Positions 18,673 to 28,217 of a stretch of 64,000 nt of DNA are shown one piece after another. The stretch's first letter is position 1, and every line of letters starts with the position of its first letter. The notes beneath the pieces were generated by a model. The model saw only the letters and a list, made by a program, of their open reading frames with translations. It made no database searches and had not been told where the DNA came from. The position numbers and the translations under genes were made by a program. Origin of the DNA: Azophilus sp026709365 (lineage in GTDB: Bacteria > Pseudomonadota > Gammaproteobacteria > Pseudomonadales > Azotimanducaceae); assembly GCA_965200175.1 (NCBI GenBank), contig OZ241345.1, positions 3,596,001 to 3,660,000 on the forward strand. Direction: 5' to 3'.

Positions 18673-18779
18673 TCGCGGAGCCTGTCACATGAATCAAGTC
18701 CTGCGCCCGGCTCGATGCGGCGCCTCCGGCAACGGATCCACCCATCGGCTTGAAGCAGCGCTTCCTTAGGATTCCGCCC

Positions 18780-20153
18780 ATGCTCGACCCCGGCATCTTT
18801 CGCGCCTACGACATTCGCGGCATCGTCGATGAAAACCTTGATGCCTCGGTGGTGCGCCGGATCGGACGGGCGTTTTGCGCTGAGGCGTTGTCCTTGGGCC
18901 ACCAGCGGGTGTTGACCGGCCGGGATGGGCGTCATTCGGGGCCGACCTTGCATCAATCGCTGAACGAGGGCCTGGCCGAGGGCGGCATGGAAGTGATCGA
19001 CATCGGCATGGTGCCGACGCCGGTGCTCTACTTCGCCACCCACGCCGCCGAAACCGCAACCGGCGTCATGGTCACCGGCAGCCACAACCCCGCCAACTAC
19101 AATGGCTTGAAGATGGTTCTGGGCGGCAAGCCGCTGACCGAGGACGCGATTAAGGGCCTGCATGCGCGCATCGAGGCCGACGCTCTGACCCACGGCAGCG
19201 GCCGCATCACCCAGCAGGACTTTACTGGGACCTACCAACAGGCGGTGCTGGCCGATGCGCAAGCGCAGGGCGCCCCCCATGTCGTGGTCGATTGCGGCAA
19301 TGGGGTGGCGGGGGCAGTGGCGCCGTCACTGCTGCGCGGGCTGGGCTGCCGAGTGGATGAGCTCTACTGCGAGGTCGATGGCGACTTCCCCAACCATCAT
19401 CCCGACCCGGTGGAGCCGCAAAACCTCACCGACCTCATCGACCGGGTGCGCGCCACCGGCGCCGCCTGCGGACTGGCCTTCGACGGCGACGGCGACCGCT
19501 TGGGGGTGGTGACCCAAAGCGGCTCGATCATCTGGCCGGACCGGCTGCTGATGCTGTTCGCCCAGGACATCATCGCCCGCCAACCCGGTGCCGAGATCGT
19601 CTTCGACGTGAAGTGCAGCCGCCACTTGGGCGCGGTGATCGAACGCCTCGGCGGGCGCCCCTGCATGTGGCGAACCGGCCACTCGCACATCAAGGCCCGG
19701 CTGCGGGAGACGGGCGCGCGACTGGGCGGTGAGTTCAGCGGCCACATCTGCTTCGCCGACCGCTGGTACGGCTTTGACGACGCGCTCTACGCCGCCGCCC
19801 GGTTCATCGAACTGTTGAGCGCCAACGGCAACGATGCCGATGCGCTGTTCCGGAACTGTCCGGAAGGCCTATCGACGCCGGAAATCAAGATCGAGACCCG
19901 AGAGGATGCCAAGTTCCAGATCATCGAGGCGCTGGCTCGGGACGCCGATTTCGGCGACGGTAAGCGCACCACCATCGACGGGGTGCGGGTGGACTACGAG
20001 GACGGCTGGGGCCTGATCCGCGCCTCCAACACCAGCCCCATGCTGACGCTGCGCTTCGAGGCCGACGAGCCATCCGCCCTCGCCCGCATCCAAGACGTCT
20101 TTCAAAGGCAGTTGGCCGCCATCGATCCCCAGCTCGCCTTCCCGACGCCATGA
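18780..20153 (+). CDS. algC: Phosphomannomutase/phosphoglucomutase
   Basis: Interconverts mannose or glucose 6-phosphate and 1-phosphate for surface polysaccharide precursors. The start is MLDPGIFRAYDIRGI at 18780; an upstream TTG at 18750 is less likely. The phosphoserine loop is MVTGSHNPANYNG, the metal loop DGDGDRLG, the sugar-specificity loop GGEFSGHI and the phosphate loop RASNTSPMLT. The length of 457 residues is normal for AlgC. It follows coaBC closely; the trimeric dut gene usually found between them is missing. Its stop overlaps the argB start (ATGA). Confidence 0.94.
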   Translation: MLDPGIFRAYDIRGIVDENLDASVVRRIGRAFCAEALSLGHQRVLTGRDGRHSGPTLHQSLNEGLAEGGMEVIDIGMVPTPVLYFATHAAETATGVMVTGSHNPANYNGLKMVLGGKPLTEDAIKGLHARIEADALTHGSGRITQQDFTGTYQQAVLADAQAQGAPHVVVDCGNGVAGAVAPSLLRGLGCRVDELYCEVDGDFPNHHPDPVEPQNLTDLIDRVRATGAACGLAFDGDGDRLGVVTQSGSIIWPDRLLMLFAQDIIARQPGAEIVFDVKCSRHLGAVIERLGGRPCMWRTGHSHIKARLRETGARLGGEFSGHICFADRWYGFDDALYAAARFIELLSANGNDADALFRNCPEGLSTPEIKIETREDAKFQIIEALARDADFGDGKRTTIDGVRVDYEDGWGLIRASNTSPMLTLRFEADEPSALARIQDVFQRQLAAIDPQLAFPTP

Positions 20154-21052
20154 GCCTTCCCCCGGCCCAAGCCCGCCAGGTCGCCGGCATCCTCACCGAG
20201 GCCCTGCCCTACATCCGCCGCTTCCACGGCTGGACCATCGTGGTGAAGTACGGCGGCGCGGCCATGGTCGATGACAAGCTGAAGAACACCTTCGCCAGGG
20301 ACTTGGCGCTGATGAAGCTGGTGGGCATGAACCCGGTGGTGGTCCACGGCGGCGGCCCGCAGATCGGCACTTTGCTGGAGAAGCTGAACATCCCCACCCG
20401 CTTCGTCGATGGCCTGCGCGTCACCGACGCCGCCACCATGGACGTGGTGGAAATGGTGCTCGGCGGCCGGGTCAACCAGGAGATCGTCGCCCTGCTCAAC
20501 CACCACGGCGGCCATGCGGTTGGCGTGACCGGCAAGGACGGCGGCCTGATCCGCGCCCGCCGACTCAAGCTCAGCCGCGCCGCGCCCGAGCTCGCCGCGC
20601 CGGAGATCATCGACATCGGCCACGTCGGCGAGGTGGAGGCGGTGGACGCCAAGGTGCTCGACACCCTGATCCACGCGGGATTCATCCCGGTGATCGCCCC
20701 CATCGGCGCCGGCCCGGACGGCGAGTCGTACAACATCAACGCCGACTTGGTGGCGGGGCGCTTAGCCGAGGCCCTGCAAGCGGAAAAGCTGATCCTGCTG
20801 ACCAACACGCCGGGCATACTTGACGCCAGCGGCGAGACCCTGGCCAGCCTCTCCCCAGAAGCCGCGGGCAACCTGATCGCGGACGGCGGCATCACCGACG
20901 GCATGCTGCCGAAGGTGCGCTGCGCCTTGGAGGCGGTGGCGAAGGGCGTCGCCAGCGCGCAGATCATTGACGGCACCATTCCCCACGCCCTGCTGCTGGA
21001 GATCTTCACCGACGCCGGCATCGGCACCCAGATCACCGACGGCAAGCCCTAG
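20150..21052 (+). CDS. argB: Acetylglutamate kinase
   Basis: Second step of arginine synthesis: ATP-dependent phosphorylation of N-acetylglutamate in the cytosol. The 300 residues carry the amino-acid-kinase fold: VVKYGGAAMVDD, the glycine loop VVHGGGPQIG, substrate residues in FVDGLRVTDAATMDVVEMVLGG only in part, and the C-terminal GGITDGMLPKV with GTIPHALLLEIFTD. The ATG lies in an ATGA overlap with algC, so translation is coupled. slmA follows 8 bp downstream. Confidence 0.96.
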   Translation: MSLPPAQARQVAGILTEALPYIRRFHGWTIVVKYGGAAMVDDKLKNTFARDLALMKLVGMNPVVVHGGGPQIGTLLEKLNIPTRFVDGLRVTDAATMDVVEMVLGGRVNQEIVALLNHHGGHAVGVTGKDGGLIRARRLKLSRAAPELAAPEIIDIGHVGEVEAVDAKVLDTLIHAGFIPVIAPIGAGPDGESYNINADLVAGRLAEALQAEKLILLTNTPGILDASGETLASLSPEAAGNLIADGGITDGMLPKVRCALEAVAKGVASAQIIDGTIPHALLLEIFTDAGIGTQITDGKP

Positions 21053-21060
21053 GCACGAGC

Positions 21061-21630
21061 ATGGCCAAGTCCAACCGTCGCCAGGAGATACTGCAGGCCT
21101 TCGCCGCCATGCTGGAGGAGGCGCCCGGCTCGCGCATCACCACCGCCGCCATCGCCCGCCACGTCGGCGTCTCCGAGGCCGCGCTGTACCGACACTTCCC
21201 CAGCAAGGCGAAGATGCTCGAAGCCTTGATCGAATTCGTCGAGGACAGCCTGTTCCCCCGCATCCACCGCATCGCCGAGCAAACGCCCGGCACCGATGAG
21301 CAGTGCCGCCAAATACTCGCCCTGGTGCTGACCTTCGCCGAGCGCAACCCCGGCTTCATGCGCCTGCTGAGCGGCGACGTCCTGCAGGGCGAAACCGCCC
21401 GCCTGCGCAGCAGGGTGCGCGAACTCTTCGACCGTCTGGAGACCGAAATCCGCCAAGTCCTGCGCAAAGCCGACCCTCCCGGACGCCACGCGCCGACCGA
21501 TGCCGCCAACCTGCTGCTGGCCTACGCCGAGGGCCGCATCGCCCAGTTCGTCCGCTCCGACTTCACCGCGCAACCCACCGGGCAGTTCCGGCGCCACTGG
21601 CCGGCCTTGCAGGCGGCGTTGTTCAACTGA
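21061..21630 (+). CDS. slmA: Nucleoid occlusion factor SlmA (TetR family)
   Basis: DNA-binding protein that stops FtsZ assembly over the nucleoid. The 189 residues contain the TetR helix-turn-helix ITTAAIARHVGVSEAALYRH and FPSKAKMLEALIEFVEDSLF, both characteristic of SlmA. The C-terminal helical domain is complete, ending FRRHWPALQAALFN. It closes the coaBC-algC-argB-slmA run. In enterobacteria pyrE and rph are its neighbours; here they lie 3.5 kb further on, behind a toxin-antitoxin insert. Confidence 0.94.
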   Translation: MAKSNRRQEILQAFAAMLEEAPGSRITTAAIARHVGVSEAALYRHFPSKAKMLEALIEFVEDSLFPRIHRIAEQTPGTDEQCRQILALVLTFAERNPGFMRLLSGDVLQGETARLRSRVRELFDRLETEIRQVLRKADPPGRHAPTDAANLLLAYAEGRIAQFVRSDFTAQPTGQFRRHWPALQAALFN

Positions 21631-21725
21631 GCGCCCTGATCGAGGGAACAGGCTTCAGTTCGAGGGTTGCCCGCTGCGCGACCTCCTGATCGAGGCGATC
21701 TGCCACGTGGAGATGAGCTGCTTAT

Positions 21726-22976
21726 TCACAAGGCCAACGCCTCGGCAAGCTCCCGGTGCTCGAAGGCGCTGGCCATGCGCTCAATCTCTTGAGCGCGGGC
21801 ACCGACTTGGCGGGCCACGGCGCGCCAGGTTTCAGTGGTCTGCGCAACCTCCCTGATGACTTGCCGGGCAAGCTTCAAGGAAAGGCCAAAGTAGCCTGCC
21901 GCGCTTTCCAGCAAGCCGATGGAGCAGGTGCCCTCGTCCAAGTCGATGTTGGTGGACAGGATGCGCGCCTTGAGGTCCGTCGGCGTGGGGTTCAGGTCAA
22001 AGGCGGGCGCCAAAGACCATCCAGATCGATCACGGCGCAGGAAGCCGTGATTGCGCAGGTGATCATCGACGTTGGAGCACAGCACGTTGAACGCCATGCG
22101 GCGGTATAGCTGCATCCCGTCCGCCTTTGTCTGGCTGCCGCAACGCCCAAGTTCATCAATGATTTCCGGATAGCTGGCCCGCTGGCCATCGGCAGCGCCG
22201 AGCAGCGCCAGCGCGGACAGATAGGGAATGCGGGCCTCGCCCTCCCGATCAAAGCGCCGCGATAGCAGAACGGCCTTGCCCGCCACGGCAACCAGTTGAT
22301 GTCTCGGCGTGCCGATGCCCGCGCGTTCCGCCAGGCGCAGGGCGACCTCCTCCCAAGTCTCAAGGCTGTACTCATCGTTTTCCTTGGGGAACTTGGCGAT
22401 GTGGAGCCGACCCTCGGGGTCAACCACGGAGGCTTTGGGGCGCGCGCCGCCCAAGGAACTGCCAGGCGCCATGATGAGCCGCCAATCCTCGTCGGTATCC
22501 TCATCGCGCAATATTCGCCCAGCGCTGTTCAGCAGGCGCGGAAGGTCAATGATGGCTGGCACCCCGCCTTCGGCGGGCGCCTGAAAGGCGGGCTCTCCCA
22601 GCGGGCGGAAGCGCAAAGCGCCCATGCGGGCGACATCAGCAACACCCAGCACATAGTCCGCTTCCGCAATCGTGCGCACTGCCCGCCCGGCCTTTGCCGC
22701 TTCCCGACGCTCGGCGCGCTGCATCAGGCGGCGTCCCCAAGTGTCCGGGGCCGAGTCTCCAATGGCGCCGAAAATCGGCTGGTTCGGCAGGGGCGCAAAG
22801 GCGCCGCCAGTGAGTTGAAGGTGGGGCTCCAAAGCGAAGCGGCCACTGTGGCGAAGCCAGGATTCGCTGTACTCAAAGGTGTAGGTTTCCCGGCGCACCC
22901 CCGAGGAGTGACGGCGCAGGAGGCCGACCGGCTGCGTTTCGCCTTCGAAAGCAACGCACACCTCAAAGTCGGCCAC
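21726..22976 (-). CDS. hipA: HipA-family serine/threonine kinase toxin
   Basis: Type II toxin of the HipBA kind. The kinase phosphorylates a translation factor (GltX in E. coli) and induces growth arrest. The 416 residues show the N-terminal subdomain (VGLLRRHSSGVRRETYTFEY, GDSAPDTWGRRLMQR), the glycine-rich GSSLGGARPKAS loop, lysine in HIAKFPKEND and the catalytic loop NVDDHLRNHGF with PAFDLNPTP. GTG 22976 overlaps the hipB stop by 14 bp. Longer starts would read back through hipB. It is part of the slmA-pyrE insert. Confidence 0.88.
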   Translation of the reverse strand: MADFEVCVAFEGETQPVGLLRRHSSGVRRETYTFEYSESWLRHSGRFALEPHLQLTGGAFAPLPNQPIFGAIGDSAPDTWGRRLMQRAERREAAKAGRAVRTIAEADYVLGVADVARMGALRFRPLGEPAFQAPAEGGVPAIIDLPRLLNSAGRILRDEDTDEDWRLIMAPGSSLGGARPKASVVDPEGRLHIAKFPKENDEYSLETWEEVALRLAERAGIGTPRHQLVAVAGKAVLLSRRFDREGEARIPYLSALALLGAADGQRASYPEIIDELGRCGSQTKADGMQLYRRMAFNVLCSNVDDHLRNHGFLRRDRSGWSLAPAFDLNPTPTDLKARILSTNIDLDEGTCSIGLLESAAGYFGLSLKLARQVIREVAQTTETWRAVARQVGARAQEIERMASAFEHRELAEALAL

Positions 22977-23286
22977 GGCGCGAACTCCTGGCGCGCTTGG
23001 GGAGCGCTGCTGCTGCCAGCGCTTGCCCGATCTCATCGTTGTTGATGTGAGCCGTTTCCCGCAGTCCCTCCAACAAGCCCAGCGTGTGCAGCACAGCGGC
23101 GTAGATGCCGATGCTCACCCCAGGATCGCCGTTTTCCACGCGCTGCAAGGTGGAGCGGGACGTGAAGGCGCGCTCAGCGACGATCTGCATGGTCAAGTTC
23201 CGTCTGAGACGGGCTTCGCGAATATCAGCACCGAGCTGCCGCAGCGCTCTGCGGGCTGCTGCAGGTGGGTGATGGGGTGTGGGCAT
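22963..23286 (-). CDS. hipB: HipB-like HTH antitoxin
   Basis: A 107-residue protein with a Cro/C1-type helix-turn-helix at about residues 20-75 (REARLRRNLTMQIVAERAFT, then SRSTLQRVENGDPGVSIG). It should bind HipA and repress the operon from the short upstream gap. A divergent or autoregulatory operator was not resolved. It lies upstream of hipA with a 14-bp overlap, the standard hipBA order. Confidence 0.88.
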   Translation of the reverse strand: MPTPHHPPAAARRALRQLGADIREARLRRNLTMQIVAERAFTSRSTLQRVENGDPGVSIGIYAAVLHTLGLLEGLRETAHINNDEIGQALAAAALPKRARSSRRGRL

Positions 23287-23411
23287 GAGAACTTGGCAGC
23301 TCTTAAAATCATTTTAGTGTAGCAGGATTGCTTCATTAACTCGATTGTCCGTCAATCATGCTCGTTCCGGCTGCCGGCTCTTCAGTCCCAGCGTAAAGGA
23401 TGGCTGTGGGA

Positions 23412-24305
23412 TTAGGTTGGCCCGTCCAAGGAAAAGGAGGGCTCCCTCTTCAACGCATGGTAGAGCCTGATGACTTGATCGGCTTGCGCGTTTTTACCGT
23501 GTTCCGAGAGGGCCCAAACCAAGTCCCTGCCGGCCAGAAAACGCCCCATGGCTTGCGCATAGCCTTCGGAATGCGTCAATTCCCGCACATTGGCCTGGAT
23601 CTTCTCAATTCGTTCCCCAAAATCCGAAACGCGGTATTCCGCCAGCTTTGCGGTCATCAAAGCACCATCGGGGGACACGCGATTCTGATGCATCCACGCC
23701 AAGTCCCAGATGTCCCGATAGCGGGGATACTTCAAGGAGGTCAACGAAAGCAGCTTGTCCGCCATGATCTCCGGCAGTGACTCAGCGTTGACCAGAAGCC
23801 GCCCGTAACCGGGCAGGGCATTGGGGTAGGGATTGAGGATCGGCAGGGTGTCAGACGTGCAGGTCGATACATCCGCAACCTCCAGCTTGATGCGCTGGCG
23901 GGGAATGTCCGGACGCTTCGGCGCCGTTTCGATGGATACCATCCACTTGTGGACGGCAATGCCATCCGCGCCTGTTCCCGCTGTGGACTTTGGCCCCCTG
24001 ACCACGTTGGTCAGCCCATAACGCGCTGACAGATGCGACTCAATGATCTTCTTCATTTGCAGCATCGACGCCGGGTCAAAGTCGCGCCCACCCGCGAAGT
24101 CCAAATCCTCGCTGTAGCGCACCCCCCCATAACACAGGCGCAAAGCCGTCCCGCCATGAAACACCAAGCCGCTCAGCAGTCCCGCCTCACCCAAAGCAAA
24201 AAGAATGTCCTGATGGAAAATTTCCTTTTCCGCGACGGCGATGAGATGCCGGTCCACGACCTGCGTCACCCGGTCGGAGAGGGCGATGAAGTCAATTCTC
24301 CGCAT
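23412..24305 (-). CDS. abiEii: AbiEii/AbiGii-type nucleotidyltransferase toxin
   Basis: Toxin of the type IV AbiE abortive-infection system. In characterised members it blocks translation by nucleotidyl transfer, for example to tRNA. The 297 residues contain FHGGTALRLCYGG and YSEDLDFAGG (the GS-x-DxD-like catalytic site), then ESLPEIMADKLLSL and KYPRYRDIWDLAWM of the DUF1814 domain. ATG 24305 overlaps the antitoxin stop by 14 bp. A 60-residue upstream extension reads through the antitoxin in another frame and was dropped. Confidence 0.88.
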   Translation of the reverse strand: MRRIDFIALSDRVTQVVDRHLIAVAEKEIFHQDILFALGEAGLLSGLVFHGGTALRLCYGGVRYSEDLDFAGGRDFDPASMLQMKKIIESHLSARYGLTNVVRGPKSTAGTGADGIAVHKWMVSIETAPKRPDIPRQRIKLEVADVSTCTSDTLPILNPYPNALPGYGRLLVNAESLPEIMADKLLSLTSLKYPRYRDIWDLAWMHQNRVSPDGALMTAKLAEYRVSDFGERIEKIQANVRELTHSEGYAQAMGRFLAGRDLVWALSEHGKNAQADQVIRLYHALKREPSFSLDGPT

Positions 24306-24840
24306 CGCGCAACTCCTCATGATCCACAAGATGCAGGCTGCGCCCAACACGCACCAAGTCTTGGTAGGCCTTGTGCTTTCCGGCAATGCGCAAGGGGCGG
24401 CTAGGATCGCAAGCCGTGCCTTCAAACGCCTGCATGAGCGGCTTGGCCGTGTGGGTGAACTCAATGATGCCGTAGCTGCATTCAAAGAGGCCCTTGCGGC
24501 CCGTTGTCATCACGGTCAGGCGCATGGCGACTTGGGAAATCACGCCCCATTCCGACAGGGCGCTCTCCAGGCTGACGTAGCTGAACGCCCCGCGTCGCAG
24601 GACGGCGGCGATGCCCTCAAGCGTCCGCCGGTCACCATGATGCGACATCTGGTAAACATAGACGCCCTTGGCCACCCGCTCCAGAATGCCGCCATCCACC
24701 AATCGGTTGATGCCCGCCTGCAGCGTCTTTTGCCCATCCTCCGGGAACAATGTCCGCATGTCGGCATGGGAGAAGACCTTGCCGGCCCGAAAGTCGCATT
24801 CGTTGAGACGGTGCATGGCAGTCAGCAGCTTCATGTCCAA
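24292..24840 (-). CDS. abiEi: AbiEi-type transcriptional repressor antitoxin
   Basis: 182 residues with an N-terminal winged-helix part (DMRTLFPEDGQKTLQAGINR, then LVDGGILERVAKGVYVY) and the AbiEi antitoxin domain (FSYVSLESALSEWGVISQ, RKGLFECSYGIIEFTHTAKP). It counteracts the AbiEii toxin and represses the operon. ATG 24840 gives MDMKLLTAMHRL; MKLLTAMHRL at 24834 is an equivalent choice. It forms a two-gene unit with abiEii on the minus strand. Confidence 0.87.
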   Translation of the reverse strand: MDMKLLTAMHRLNECDFRAGKVFSHADMRTLFPEDGQKTLQAGINRLVDGGILERVAKGVYVYQMSHHGDRRTLEGIAAVLRRGAFSYVSLESALSEWGVISQVAMRLTVMTTGRKGLFECSYGIIEFTHTAKPLMQAFEGTACDPSRPLRIAGKHKAYQDLVRVGRSLHLVDHEELRDAEN

Positions 24841-24974
24841 TAGTCAGGCTGGTTGCTTAGGCTGAGTTTAAGTGGTGTTTTCGTCCAGTTAAAGCCGCTC
24901 GCCTTTTCGGCGCAACTTGAGCCGAACCCGCCACCGAAACCCGTCTGGGCGAGGCGATCCGGGAGATTCACCTT

Positions 24975-25175
24975 TCAGCCTGCGCCGGAGCTCGGCTGGC
25001 TAGCGATCTTGGGGCGAGCCCGGCGTCGCTCCCGCCCGCGGTTTTCCACACGCTGGATGGGGCGAATGTCGTAGGAAGGCACGGCGGTCAGCAAGCCCTC
25101 GCTAAGGTCGAGAGCGATTGCGACTCGGACAAAGGTATCGAGGCTTGTGGATTCACCAGCCTCCAGCCGGCGCAA
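24975..25175 (-). pseudogene. XRE-type regulator remnant
   Basis: The frame reads LRRLEAGESTSLDTFVRVAI, then ALDLSEGLLTAVP. This is the end of a Cro/C1 helix-turn-helix and the tail typical of small XRE regulators that accompany HipA-like genes. The first helices of the DNA-binding domain are absent, and the fragment begins 5 bp after the pyrE stop. The flanks (24841-24974) show no further gene. Considered a leftover of another toxin-antitoxin module. Confidence 0.55.
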
Positions 25176-25179
25176 TCCG

Positions 25180-25830
25180 CTACGGACAATGCAGCCCTTG
25201 GTGGCGGAGCAAGGCGGCTAGGTTCTCGCTAACCGCATCCGCTTCCTGAGCGCGGAAGCAAGCGATCACGTCGGTCAGGGCGGCGATGCTGAGAACTGGG
25301 GCGCCTAGGCGTTCCTCAAGGCGTTCCAAGGCGGTTTGGCCGTTCGCGACGATCTCCTGCCGGTCCAAGGCGACTACCAAGCCGGCGAGCTTGGCGCCCG
25401 CGGCTTCGATGACCGCGGCGGCCTCAGCCTTGGTGGCGCCGTCGCTGACCACGTCGTCCAGCATCAGCACCCGGCCCCTGAGCGGCGCGCCGATCAGCTT
25501 GCCGCCTTCGCCGTGGGCCTTGGGCTCCTTGCGGTCGAAGGCCGCGCCCACGGAGCGGCCCCGCTGCGCCAACGCGATGGCGGTGGCCACGGCGATCGGG
25601 ATGCCCTTGTAGGCGGGGCCGAACAGCACGTCGAATTCAAGGCCCGATGCTTCGATGGCGTCGGCGTAGAAGCCGCCGAGCTCGGCCAGTTCCGCGCCGC
25701 CGCTGACGTTGCCGAGATTGAAGAAGTAGGGGCTGCGCAATCCGGACTTCAGTTGAAACTCACCAAAGCGCAGCACACCCTGGCGAATCATGGAGGCAAT
25801 GAAGTCGGCCTTCCGCTCGGCAGCGCTCAT
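25180..25830 (-). CDS. pyrE: Orotate phosphoribosyltransferase
   Basis: Forms orotidine 5'-phosphate from orotate and PRPP in pyrimidine synthesis. The 216 residues include LKSGLRSPYFFNLG, FGPAYKGIPIAVA, the RKEPKAHGEGG loop that closes over the substrate and the PRPP motif VLMLDDVVSDGATKAEA. ATG 25830 (MSAAERKADF) starts 2 bp after the rph stop, so rph-pyrE is a tight operon as in enterobacteria. Confidence 0.96.
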   Translation of the reverse strand: MSAAERKADFIASMIRQGVLRFGEFQLKSGLRSPYFFNLGNVSGGAELAELGGFYADAIEASGLEFDVLFGPAYKGIPIAVATAIALAQRGRSVGAAFDRKEPKAHGEGGKLIGAPLRGRVLMLDDVVSDGATKAEAAAVIEAAGAKLAGLVVALDRQEIVANGQTALERLEERLGAPVLSIAALTDVIACFRAQEADAVSENLAALLRHQGLHCP

Positions 25831-25832
25831 CG

Positions 25833-26534
<702 letters not shown>

Positions 26535-26596
26535 GAGAGGTTCCTACTGCTGAACTGTTGCCTAGTTCAACATGTTGGGGGCCAACCAGCAATGGC

Positions 26597-26952
26597 GCAC
26601 CCGCTTCGCGGGTGCGTTCGAGTTTCGCTGCGCGAAACTCGGCGCTCGTCGCGTGGGGCGGGTTCGATGTGTTTTCTGAGCCTGCGCACCCGCTTTGCGG
26701 GCGCGTTGGAGTTTCGCTGCGCGAAACTCGGCGCTCATCGCATTGGTCGGGTTCGATGTGTTTTCTGAGCCTGCGCACCCGCTTTGCGGGCGCGTTGGAG
26801 TTTCGCTGCGCGAAACTCGGCGCTCATCGCATTGGTCGGGTTCGATGTGTTTTCTGAGCCTGCGCACCCGCTTTGCGGGCGCGTTGGAGTTTCGCTGCGC
26901 GAAACTCGGCGCTCGTCGCATTGGTCAGGTTCCGGTGTTTTCTGAGCCCGCG
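26597..26952. repeat. Tandem array of four 89-bp paired-hairpin units (family D)
   Basis: Units begin at 26597, 26686, 26775 and 26864. Each has a GC stem (GCACCCGC with GCGGGTGC in unit 1; near-matched versions later), then a GAGTTTCGC-TGC-GCGAAACTC stem, then a linker GTTCGATGTGTTTTCTGAGC. The units are nearly identical, and the array ends in a partial fifth copy. It occupies most of the 506-bp gap between rph and the Nudix gene; no gene is seen there. Confidence 0.95.
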
Positions 26953-27040
26953 CTGGCTAAGGCCGGTACCGGTTCAATGCTCGGGGTTGAATCTGGGCGA
27001 TCTGGCGGTCGCGGCGAACCATCGGTTCGTTGAAGCCCAG

Positions 27041-27652
27041 CTAACGCGAAACGCCCATCGTGCCCGACGGCGTTCCGGGGCTGCTTAGCTTGATTCCCCC
27101 GTGGCGCATCGCCGTCCATTGCAGTTGGTGGGCCAGCGCCGCGCTGGACTCGAACAGGAAATCGGCCTTGACGAAGCGCCCGGCCAGCAAATGGGGCAGC
27201 CAGAGGCGGTCGTCCTCCCACATTTCGCCGTAGGGGATGTCGGCGTCGGCAAACCAATGGGGCGTCGCCTCGACGGTCTCCGTTGGGGTGCCGGCGAAGT
27301 CCGAAGCGACGAAGGCATAGCCGTACCACTGCTGATCGACCCGCTCCACAAACCGCAACTCGGCCATCAGCGTCGCTTGGCGCACGGTCACGCCGATCTC
27401 CTCCCGGGTTTCCCGCATCGCGCAGGCCAACGGCGACTCGCCCGCCTCGATCTTGCCACCCGGCGCGTTGATGCGGCCCGCGCCCAAGCCGCGCTTCTTG
27501 CGGATCAGCAGCACCCGGCGGCGATCGCGAATGAACATCAGGGTGCCGATGAACTGCGGTCGCCAGCCGGCCAGCCGCTGGCGGAGTTCCTGCAAAAGCG
27601 CCGCGCCGCCGCCGCGCTCGCTGCCCCGATCTCTCGTTTGGCGCCCGTTCAT
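27041..27652 (-). CDS. Nudix hydrolase, MTH1-like
   Basis: Predicted to hydrolyse oxidised nucleotides such as 8-oxo-dGTP or 2-hydroxy-dATP and so keep them out of DNA. The Nudix box is complete: GGKIEAGESPLACAMRETRE followed by EIGV. The flanks KKRGLGAGRINAPGG and TPHWFADADIPYGEMWEDD resemble animal MTH1 more than E. coli MutT. ATG 27652 (MNGRQTRDRG) is chosen over a TTG at 27676. It is about 200 residues, including a 40-residue N-terminal extension of unknown use. It is divergent from the macro-domain gene. Confidence 0.85.
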   Translation of the reverse strand: MNGRQTRDRGSERGGGAALLQELRQRLAGWRPQFIGTLMFIRDRRRVLLIRKKRGLGAGRINAPGGKIEAGESPLACAMRETREEIGVTVRQATLMAELRFVERVDQQWYGYAFVASDFAGTPTETVEATPHWFADADIPYGEMWEDDRLWLPHLLAGRFVKADFLFESSAALAHQLQWTAMRHGGIKLSSPGTPSGTMGVSR

Positions 27653-27719
27653 GGGCAGCGCAGTGTCCTTGCTCAACCGCCGCGTTGCAAACCGGGGTTG
27701 GCGACTTTAAGTTCTCTGC

Positions 27720-28217
27720 GTGGACATTGAGATTCAGATCGGCGACATCACCCAACTGGCGGTGGACGCCATCGTCAACGCCGCCAACGAGCGCCTGCTG
27801 GGCGGCGGCGGGGTGGATGGCGCCATTCACCGCGCCGCCGGACCGCAGCTGCTTGCGGCGTGCCGCGCCATCGGCGGCTGCGCCACCGGCCAAGCGGTGA
27901 TCACCGAGGGCTACCGCCTGCCCGCACGGCACGTCATCCACACCGTGGGGCCGATCTGGCACGGCGGCGGGCGGGGCGAAGCGGAGCTGCTCCGGGCCTG
28001 CTACCGCAACAGCCTGGGGCTGGCTGCCGAGCATGGGCTGGCGAGCCTCGCCTTTCCCGCCATCAGCACCGGGGTTTACGGCTATCCGCTGGATCAGGCG
28101 ACGGACATCGCGGTCTCCGAAGTGCGGGCGGCGCCAGCTGGCTCCGTGCGCAAGGTGACCTTCGCCTGCTTCGACGCAGCAACCGCTGCGGCTTACCGGG
28201 CGGCCGTCTCTCGGTAG
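27720..28217 (+). CDS. Macro-domain protein, O-acetyl-ADP-ribose deacetylase-like
   Basis: 165 residues forming one macro domain of the YmdB/MacroD type: IQIGDITQLAVDAIVNAANE, then LGGGGVDGAIHRAAGPQLL, HTVGPIWHGG and FPAISTGVYGYPLDQATDIA. These line the ADP-ribose pocket, with the catalytic Asn/Asp pair expected in the first two segments. It likely hydrolyses O-acetyl-ADP-ribose or ADP-ribosyl adducts in the cytosol. The start is GTG 27720. It shares the divergent 67-bp gap with the Nudix gene and overlaps the convergent dUTPase gene by 25 bp. Confidence 0.9.
   Translation: MDIEIQIGDITQLAVDAIVNAANERLLGGGGVDGAIHRAAGPQLLAACRAIGGCATGQAVITEGYRLPARHVIHTVGPIWHGGGRGEAELLRACYRNSLGLAAEHGLASLAFPAISTGVYGYPLDQATDIAVSEVRAAPAGSVRKVTFACFDAATAAAYRAAVSR

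Noticed and set aside
18673..18779. Remnant of dut between coaBC and algC
   Set aside because: The 107 bp were read in all frames and show none of the five trimeric dUTPase motifs.
26597..26952. Possible CRISPR array
   Set aside because: The 89-bp units are identical throughout, with no variable spacers and no cas genes; each unit is a pair of hairpins.
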